From Candidatus Woesearchaeota archaeon (GTDB lineage: Archaea > Nanobdellota > Nanobdellia > Woesearchaeales > GW2011-AR9), in the NCBI GenBank assembly GCA_016188105.1, contig JACPIL010000049.1, positions 1 through 14,106 on the forward strand: a DNA stretch of 14,106 nt, given 5' to 3'. Numbering within the stretch: position 1 is the stretch's first letter; each line of letters starts with the position of its first letter. Below the pieces are notes generated by a model, which worked only from the letters and a program-made list of their open reading frames with translations, was not told the origin of the DNA and did no database searches. Shown here one piece after another: positions 5,517 through 11,298 of the stretch. Made by a program: the position numbers and the translations under genes.

Positions 5517-6140
5517 ATGGAAACAAAACCGAAAGCGGAAGAAGAAGCGAGAAAATGCTGCGGCGGCAGTTGTCATAGCAAGGATAAGCTTGCAGAACCT
5601 GAAAAAAAACAAAATGAAAAACAAAATGAAAAAGCTTCCCCCATGACCGTAGAAGAATTAACTGATTTATTACAACGTACTCATGCCAATTTCGAAAACT
5701 ATCGTAAACAAGTACAGCTTCAGATAGAAGATATCAAAAAAATAGCTGCCCGAGATATTATATTACAGATATTGCCGGTGCTAGATAATTTTGAATTAGC
5801 GATCAAAAATGCCCAGCCTGATAACGGTGAAAAAGGAAAAAATCTGGAGTTTATTCAGGGCATGGAACTGATCTATGCGCAATTACTGCAAATCTTGCAG
5901 AACAATAATATCGCTGCCATCGAAACCAAAAGCAAAGACTTTGATCCTTACTATCATGAAGCGCTGATGAAAGTGCCTTCAGATCTGCCGGCCAATAAAA
6001 TCATGGAAGAATTTCAGAAAGGATACTTACTGCATGGTAAAGTATTGAGACATGCAAAAGTAAAGATCAGTGCTGGTCCAAACCATAGCCAGAATAGTCA
6101 GAACCAAACTAATCAAAGCAAAAACGAATCTAAAAATTAA
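5517..6140 (+). CDS. grpE: GrpE, nucleotide exchange factor of DnaK
   Basis: A 207-aa Hsp70 co-chaperone that releases ADP from DnaK. The long N-terminal helix (about residues 43-85, LTDLLQRTHANFENYRKQVQ) is followed by the typical RDIILQILPVLDNFELAI segment. The C-terminal beta domain has the family pattern FDPYYHEALMKVPSD and the closing GYLLHGKVLRHAKVKIS. A Gln/Asn/Ser-rich tail follows (about 188-207). Unusually, the N-terminal extension carries a cysteine cluster, C14-C15-G-G-S-C19-H20. It is first gene of the operon with dnaK, 22 bp upstream of the dnaK ATG. Its start is preceded by a G-rich tract (5500-5504) that can act as ribosome binding site. Met43 would be an alternative start lacking the Cys cluster, but the distal ATG fits the ribosome binding site better. 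Confidence 0.95.
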   Translation: METKPKAEEEARKCCGGSCHSKDKLAEPEKKQNEKQNEKASPMTVEELTDLLQRTHANFENYRKQVQLQIEDIKKIAARDIILQILPVLDNFELAIKNAQPDNGEKGKNLEFIQGMELIYAQLLQILQNNNIAAIETKSKDFDPYYHEALMKVPSDLPANKIMEEFQKGYLLHGKVLRHAKVKISAGPNHSQNSQNQTNQSKNESKN

Positions 6141-6148
6141 ATAATATC

Positions 6149-6154
6149 GGAGGA
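6149..6154 (+). promoter_or_regulatory. Shine-Dalgarno site of dnaK
   Basis: GGAGGA lies 8 nt before the dnaK ATG. It is among the strongest ribosome binding sites in the window and fixes the start. Confidence 0.8.
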
Positions 6155-6162
6155 AAATAAAA

Positions 6163-8061
6163 ATGACAGACACACAAAAAAACAGCAAAGTTTCAGGTCC
6201 AACTATCGGGATCGATCTAGGTACAACTTTCTCTGCAGTAGCAGTTATGGAAGGCGGAAAGCCAGCCATAATTCCCAATGCGGAAGGAACACGGACCACT
6301 CCCAGCGTAGTACATCTTAAAGATGAAGAAGTTATCGTCGGGCAAGTAGCAAGAAATCAAGCCATCATTGATCCATCACATACCATCCGTTCTATCAAAA
6401 GAAAGATGGGAACTGATGAAAAGGTTGAAGTTGATGGAAAAGAATATACTCCAGAACAGATTTCCGCCATGATTTTGCAGAAATTAAAACGTGATGCCGA
6501 AGCATATTTAGGACAGACAGTAAAAAATGCCGTGATCACTGTCCCTGCTTATTTTAATGATGCGCAAAGACAGGCGACTAAAAATGCAGGAGAAATTGCC
6601 GGCCTCAATGTTCTGAGAATTATCAACGAACCGACTGCGGCTTCACTAGCTTACGGATTAGACAAGCAGGGGAAAGAGCACACTATATTAGTGTTTGATT
6701 TTGGCGGCGGTACTTTTGACGTATCCATTTTGGAATTAGGGGACGGAGTTTTTGAAGTAAAATCAACTTCCGGAGACAATTTCTTAGGCGGAGATGATGT
6801 CGATCAGTTAGTGATTGATTTCTTAATCAAGAATTTCAAAAGTTCTACCGGCATCGATCTGCGAAATGACGCTGTCGCTATACAGCGTCTGAAAGAAGCA
6901 GCAGAAAAAGCAAAGATAGAATTATCTAGCAAGATGAAAGTTGAAATTAGCATCCCTTTCATCACTGCTGATCAGCATGGGCCAAAACACATCAAAGAAG
7001 AATTAAGCCGAGCTAAATTCGAAGAATTAATCTCTGATATTTTGAAAAGGCTGGAAACTCCAGTAAAAAATGCCTTACGGGATGCAGACTTGCCGACCTC
7101 AAAAATAGATAAGGTAATTTTTGTCGGCGGATCAACCAGAATCCCTGCCGTGCAAGAATTGGTGAAGAAACTTACCGGAAAAGAAGGAGACAAGTCTGTC
7201 AATCCAGACGAAGCAGTGGCGGTTGGAGCAGCTATCCAAGCCGGAGTATTGGCTGGGGATGTTAAAGACGTATTATTGTTAGATGTAACGCCACTATCTT
7301 TGGGTATCGAGACTTTGGGTGGAGTATTTACCCAGCTTATCGAGAGAAATACCACTATTCCCACCAAAAAGTCGCAGATTTTCTCGACGGCTGCAGATAA
7401 TCAAACTGCGGTCACCATCAGGGTAGCGCAAGGAGAACGCCCTATGTTTGTCGATAATAAAAATCTCGGCCAGTTTGACTTAGTTGGAATCCCCCCCGCT
7501 CCACGGGGAGTGCCGCAGGTTGAAGTTACCTTTGACATCGATGCAAACGGAATTCTTCATGTCAGCGCTAAAGACAAAGGAACTGGTAAAGAACACAAGA
7601 TCAAAATTACTGGAACTGGAAATCTCAGCAAAGATGAAGTAGAAAAGATGAAGGAAGAAGCTAAAAAGAATGAAGCTGAAGATGCCAAGAAAAAAGCCAA
7701 GATCGAAGCTGACAACAATGCTGAAGCGGTACTCTTCCAGACCAAGAAAGTCCTCGAGGAGTTTAAGGATAAAATCGATTCCGAAACCAAGAAGAAAATT
7801 GAAGTGAAGATCTCCGAGCTGGAAGAAGCTAAGAAGGAAGGCGATGTCTCTGCCATCAATGCTAAGATCGAAGAGCTGAACAAAACTGTGCAGGAGATTG
7901 GATCAAAGATTTACCAAGAGATGGCAGCAAAAGAAGGAGCAAAACAAGCTCCAGGGCAATCGCAATCTTCTGCTGAAGAATCCTCTGAAGAAGGCAATGA
8001 AAAAGTTGTAGATGCGGAATTCACTGAAAAAGCTAAGGATAAGAAAGAGGGGAAGGCATAA
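6163..8061 (+). CDS. dnaK: Hsp70 chaperone DnaK
   Basis: A 632-aa ATP-dependent cytosolic folding chaperone, full length. ATPase motifs are intact: GIDLGTT (residues 16-22), FDFGGGTFDVS (178-188) and VIFVGGSTRIPAV (about 322-334). The substrate-binding domain begins after the linker DVLLLDVTPLSLGIETLGG. The helical lid is Lys/Glu-rich, and the C-terminus has the bacterial-type VVDAEF signature before an acidic-basic tail. In the N-terminal domain, SIKRKMGTDEKVEVDGKEYT lacks the 20-odd-residue insertion seen in proteobacterial DnaK, so it is the Gram-positive/archaeal type. With grpE before it and dnaJ downstream, it forms a complete Hsp70 operon. Archaeal dnaK genes are generally thought to come from bacteria; this is family knowledge. 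An 8-T tract after the stop may reduce read-through to the downstream genes. Confidence 0.98.
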   Translation: MTDTQKNSKVSGPTIGIDLGTTFSAVAVMEGGKPAIIPNAEGTRTTPSVVHLKDEEVIVGQVARNQAIIDPSHTIRSIKRKMGTDEKVEVDGKEYTPEQISAMILQKLKRDAEAYLGQTVKNAVITVPAYFNDAQRQATKNAGEIAGLNVLRIINEPTAASLAYGLDKQGKEHTILVFDFGGGTFDVSILELGDGVFEVKSTSGDNFLGGDDVDQLVIDFLIKNFKSSTGIDLRNDAVAIQRLKEAAEKAKIELSSKMKVEISIPFITADQHGPKHIKEELSRAKFEELISDILKRLETPVKNALRDADLPTSKIDKVIFVGGSTRIPAVQELVKKLTGKEGDKSVNPDEAVAVGAAIQAGVLAGDVKDVLLLDVTPLSLGIETLGGVFTQLIERNTTIPTKKSQIFSTAADNQTAVTIRVAQGERPMFVDNKNLGQFDLVGIPPAPRGVPQVEVTFDIDANGILHVSAKDKGTGKEHKIKITGTGNLSKDEVEKMKEEAKKNEAEDAKKKAKIEADNNAEAVLFQTKKVLEEFKDKIDSETKKKIEVKISELEEAKKEGDVSAINAKIEELNKTVQEIGSKIYQEMAAKEGAKQAPGQSQSSAEESSEEGNEKVVDAEFTEKAKDKKEGKA

Positions 8062-8078
8062 CTTTTTAACTATCTTCC

Positions 8079-8086
8079 TTTTTTTT
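8079..8086 (+). terminator. Poly-T tract after dnaK, possible partial terminator
   Basis: Eight Ts followed by GTTTTC lie in the 33-bp gap between dnaK and the HD-domain gene, where no ribosome binding site is seen. In archaea such tracts can terminate transcription, so dnaK mRNA may exceed that of the two downstream genes. Confidence 0.4.
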
Positions 8087-8094
8087 GTTTTCTT

Positions 8095-8763
8095 ATGAAA
8101 ACTGCCATGAGGCTTCCAACAGAACAGCAATGCCTGAACTACTTTACCGAATACAAAGTGCCAGATAATATCCTCAAGCACTGCTGCAAGGTGCGTGAAG
8201 TTGCAGTATTTTTAGCTGAGAGGCTGAAAGAAAGAAATTTTCCCATAGATATCGAATTTGTAAGCTGCCTGGCTTATTTTCATGATTTGTGCAAGATGAT
8301 AGTTATAACTGATTTTGGAAAAAATAAATTTCATCAAGAAGCGGTTATTACTCCTGAACAGGCAGAATTTTGGAAAAAAATGCAGCAAAAATTCCCTCAG
8401 CATTACGAGGGCGAAGTTGCCTATGAATTGTTTAAAGAGATCTATCCTGAATTAGCTTCCTCTCTTAAAAAAGTAAGCAGCTCCAAAAACGATACTCCCA
8501 CTTGGGAAGAGATGGTCGTTCATTATGCAGATCTTCGCGTTTTGGGAGAAAGAGTAGTGACCGTTCGAGAACGCGTAGCTTATTTGCGCCAGCGCTATCA
8601 ACACAGCCAAGAGATCTGGCAGAAGCACCAGCAGATGGCGCAGGAACAGGAGCAGAAAATATTTTCACATCTTGCATTTACCCCAGATGATCTGGGAATG
8701 GAGATCAGCAGAAAATTTGAGAATAAGAATATGATAAAAGCTATCTATCAGGAACAACAATGA
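8095..8763 (+). CDS. HD-domain metal-dependent phosphohydrolase
   Basis: A 222-aa HD-superfamily protein. The metal-binding set is visible: H29 (in ILKHCCKV), H63-D64 (in YFHDLCK) and D146 (in HYADLRV), matching the H...HD...D signature of nucleotide or nucleic-acid phosphohydrolases. The N-terminal lead-in LPTEQQCLNYFTEYKVPDN is typical of small archaeal and bacterial HD proteins. The C-terminal third (about 165-222) is Gln/Glu/Lys-rich and helical. The substrate cannot be told. It lies between dnaK and dnaJ; its stop overlaps the dnaJ start (ATGA), so translation is probably coupled. The ATG at 8107 is an alternative start, four residues shorter. HD proteins are not standard members of Hsp70 operons; a stress-related hydrolase role is a guess. 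Confidence 0.9.
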   Translation: MKTAMRLPTEQQCLNYFTEYKVPDNILKHCCKVREVAVFLAERLKERNFPIDIEFVSCLAYFHDLCKMIVITDFGKNKFHQEAVITPEQAEFWKKMQQKFPQHYEGEVAYELFKEIYPELASSLKKVSSSKNDTPTWEEMVVHYADLRVLGERVVTVRERVAYLRQRYQHSQEIWQKHQQMAQEQEQKIFSHLAFTPDDLGMEISRKFENKNMIKAIYQEQQ

Positions 8764-9911
8764 CCAAAGATTACTATCAAACTCTTGGCGTCGGAAAAAA
8801 CGCTTCCAAGGAAGAAATAAAAAAAGCTTTCAAGAAGTTAGCGCTGCAATATCATCCCGATCGAGCGCCGGAAGAAAAAAAGGTTGAATACGAGGAGAAG
8901 TTTAAAGAGATCAATGAAGCAGTTTCCGTGCTAGGCGATGATAAAAAGAGACAGCAGTACGACCAGTTCGGCAGCGCGGCATTTTCTGGAGGGGCTGGAG
9001 GAACTGGCGGAGCTGGATTCCAGCAAGGATTCGATTATTCAGATATCATGTCCCAATTTAGATCAGGAATGTTTGGAGACTTTGATGATGTTTTTGATCA
9101 TTTGTTTGGCGGAAGCGGGATGAGAAGCGGCGATGGAAAAAGAAGAGCGCGCCGCGGAGCAGATTTATTGTACGAGACGGAAATAACTCTTGAAGAAGCT
9201 TATTCTGGGATCACAAAAACCATTTCGTTGAACAAACTGGAACGATGCAGCGATTGTAAGGGAAAAGGCGCGCATACTTTTGAATCCTGCGAACATTGCC
9301 ATGGATCAGGCTACATTAAGAGGACACAACGAACGCCTTTCGGCTTGTTTCAACAAACCGGCCCATGCCCTTATTGTCATGGCCGCGGCGAACTTCCACA
9401 AGATTCTTGCAGTAAATGCGGAGGCGAGGGCCTTATCCGAAGAAAAAAAGAAATTGAAGTTTCTATCCCAGCAGGAATAGACAGCGGGATGAGGCTGCGC
9501 GTTGCTGGTGAAGGTGAAGTAGGAGAGCAGAACGGCCCTTCCGGAGATTTATATTTGCAGGTACAAGTTGCCGCTCATCAGGTATTTGAAAGAAAAGGAA
9601 ATGATCTGCATCTGACTGTTCCGATCTCTTTTTCTCAAGCTGCGTTGGGTGATGAGATTGAAGTTCCCACTCTTGGCGGAAAAGCTAGTTTAACCATTCC
9701 TGCAGGAACACAAAGTGAAACTACTTTCCGAATGCGTGGAAAAGGGATGCCTTTCTTGTCCGGTTACGGCTCAGGTTCTGGAGTTGGCGATCAGATGGTG
9801 AAAGCGCATATCGTGGTTCCTTCTAAATTAAACAAGAAGCAGAAAGAATTGCTTAAAGAATTGCACGAAGAAAATCCGCAAAAAAGTTTTCTCAAGAAAA
9901 TTTTTGGATGA
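8760..9911 (+). CDS. dnaJ: DnaJ (Hsp40) co-chaperone
   Basis: A 383-aa type I J-protein that delivers substrates to DnaK and stimulates its ATPase. Domains in order: J domain with HPD at residues 32-34; Gly/Phe-rich region (about 70-125) with FGGSG-type segments; cysteine-rich domain with four C-x2-C-x-G-x-G motifs at C163/C166, C177/C180, C203/C206 and C217/C220, binding two zinc ions; two C-terminal beta domains (for example SIPAGIDSGMRLRVAGEGE and TIPAGTQSETTFRMRGKGMP); and a short C-terminal dimerisation helix. All key residues are present. The start overlaps the HD gene stop, and the preceding AGGA is a weak ribosome binding site, so coupling is likely. Last gene of the chaperone operon. 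Confidence 0.98.
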   Translation: MTKDYYQTLGVGKNASKEEIKKAFKKLALQYHPDRAPEEKKVEYEEKFKEINEAVSVLGDDKKRQQYDQFGSAAFSGGAGGTGGAGFQQGFDYSDIMSQFRSGMFGDFDDVFDHLFGGSGMRSGDGKRRARRGADLLYETEITLEEAYSGITKTISLNKLERCSDCKGKGAHTFESCEHCHGSGYIKRTQRTPFGLFQQTGPCPYCHGRGELPQDSCSKCGGEGLIRRKKEIEVSIPAGIDSGMRLRVAGEGEVGEQNGPSGDLYLQVQVAAHQVFERKGNDLHLTVPISFSQAALGDEIEVPTLGGKASLTIPAGTQSETTFRMRGKGMPFLSGYGSGSGVGDQMVKAHIVVPSKLNKKQKELLKELHEENPQKSFLKKIFG

Positions 9912-9931
9912 ATAATATTTGGATGAATAAT
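9903..9931 (+). repeat. 15-bp tandem duplication over the dnaJ stop
   Basis: TTTGGATGAATAAT occurs at 9903-9916 and 9918-9931. The first copy contains the last two dnaJ codons and the stop. It lies at the start of an AT-only convergent gap that also holds AATCATAAT-like repeats. Confidence 0.8.
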
Positions 9932-9967
9932 CATAATAATAATCATAATAAATAATAAATAGAGAAG

Positions 9968-9993
9968 TTCTCAATCATAATTCTCAATCATAA
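9968..9993 (+). repeat. 13-bp perfect tandem repeat after the 419-aa gene
   Basis: TTCTCAATCATAA occurs twice back to back, ending one base before the stop codon of the minus-strand gene. With the duplication at the dnaJ end, it makes the whole convergent gap repetitive. No intrinsic terminator hairpin is evident. Confidence 0.8.
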
Positions 9994-11253
9994 TTATGAC
10001 GGTTTATTTCCATTATTGTAATTTCCATCGCTTGATTTTTTGTTCAGATATCTCCAGCCGAGGTAGAATCCAATTATTCCTAATAATATCCCTATTAACA
10101 CCCAAGGCGCGATAGCTCCAAAACTTCCGCTCGCATATCCAGTAGCCGCCCCAGTTAGCGACGGCGGTGCAATGTTTAAATTTTTTGCATCCTCTTCTGT
10201 TACCAGATTGCTTTCAAAGGTGAAAGTGCGCTGATCCATCCTTACTAAGTTCCAGTAATTGACGGTCATCTCAAAAGTGTATAAGCCGGGCCCTTTATCT
10301 TTTGCATCGAGGTAATCTGAAACCCTCTTGATCATCTCTCCTTCTATATCGACCGATTTAGTCCGGAAATTATCTATCTCCTTATCCTCCTTGAGAACTT
10401 TTACATCCACATACACATTTGGAATAAGTTTATTCCATTTGTTCAATAGGTCAAGCGTGTATTGATTCACTTTGTTGGCGATAAAATATTTATCAAAATA
10501 GCTTATCTCCACTTCCGGCTTGCCGATGACCAAACTCTTGTAGAGTTCTATTTTTTGATCATCATACTTGGTAACTGCAGTCACTTCATATTCTCCCGCC
10601 TCAGCAAAATTATCCTTAGCGATAGTAGTTTTAAGCAATTTTGACTCTGTAGTTGGGAGGGAAGTGGTTTCTGTCTCTGCTTCCTGTTGCTCTTGTTCCT
10701 TGTCGTTGACGTAGAATGTTGTTTGCAGCTGTTCGATGTCCTTTTTCCCCAGATTTTTTACTTCTGATACCAATTCAATATCTTTGCCTTTTTGGTGAAA
10801 GTTCACTTGCATCTCAATATACTTGTCTGGATAAGGCCCTTGGAAAAGTATTTTATGTTTTAAGACCACTTTTGAAGCCACCACGTCAGGGTTGTCATTT
10901 TCCAAAGTTTCTTCAATAACGATGTAGGCTGTAGAAACTCCCGGCGGGACGTCTTCTTTTTTGAATTTTATTTCAAATTCTATCTCTTTGGCATCATCTT
11001 CCGGAGTAAAAGTAAGTTTTTTTTCGCTGGTTTTGAGCTTGACGAAATCAGCCATCTCTCCATCAAGATAGATCCCCACCGTGAATTGACGGTGCTCGTT
11101 ATTGACAACCCATAATTTTCCCTCGATTTGAATGTTATCTCCCTCAAAGTCGTCAACTGCGATACTGGTTTTGGCAGGCCTGACACCTAGCGCTAACACT
11201 GTCTGGATGGTAAGCAAGGCTATTAATATTCCCAATAATATTTTTGTTTTCAT
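9994..11253 (-). CDS. Secreted protein with C-terminal membrane anchor (surface protein)
   Basis: A 419-aa exported protein. Residues 4-22 form a signal peptide ending ...VLALG. The mature part is a series of beta-rich Ig-like modules: about 24-135 (VRPAKTSIAVDDFEGD opening), 140-245 and 247-350, of the kind seen in archaeal COG1470/CARDB-like surface proteins (weak resemblance). An acidic Glu/Gln/Thr linker lies at about 184-203. Near the C-terminus, PSLTGAATGYASG (364-376) is followed by a transmembrane helix (about 379-400) and a short Lys/Asn-rich cytoplasmic tail. The protein should be displayed outside and anchored by its C-terminus. The gene follows the giant LamG protein by 45 bp on the same strand with no terminator between, so they are likely co-transcribed. 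No Shine-Dalgarno site is seen. Function unknown; it could anchor or escort the larger protein. Confidence 0.9.
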   Translation of the reverse strand: MKTKILLGILIALLTIQTVLALGVRPAKTSIAVDDFEGDNIQIEGKLWVVNNEHRQFTVGIYLDGEMADFVKLKTSEKKLTFTPEDDAKEIEFEIKFKKEDVPPGVSTAYIVIEETLENDNPDVVASKVVLKHKILFQGPYPDKYIEMQVNFHQKGKDIELVSEVKNLGKKDIEQLQTTFYVNDKEQEQQEAETETTSLPTTESKLLKTTIAKDNFAEAGEYEVTAVTKYDDQKIELYKSLVIGKPEVEISYFDKYFIANKVNQYTLDLLNKWNKLIPNVYVDVKVLKEDKEIDNFRTKSVDIEGEMIKRVSDYLDAKDKGPGLYTFEMTVNYWNLVRMDQRTFTFESNLVTEEDAKNLNIAPPSLTGAATGYASGSFGAIAPWVLIGILLGIIGFYLGWRYLNKKSSDGNYNNGNKPS

Positions 11254-11298
11254 TTTTTTGTTTTTTAAATGTTGGTTTGTCTTTTTTTAGGTGTACTA

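Noticed and set aside
5391..5624. N-terminal extension of the winged-helix regulator frame
   Set aside because: It is antisense to the grpE start, runs across the shared promoter and operator, and encodes low-complexity Phe-rich sequence unlike the folded part.
7557..7883. Minus-strand frame inside dnaK
   Set aside because: It is a Ser/Leu-rich shadow of the DnaK lid coding sequence.
9901..9993. CRISPR array
   Set aside because: The repeats are short (13-15 bp), lack spacers of regular length and have no cas genes near.
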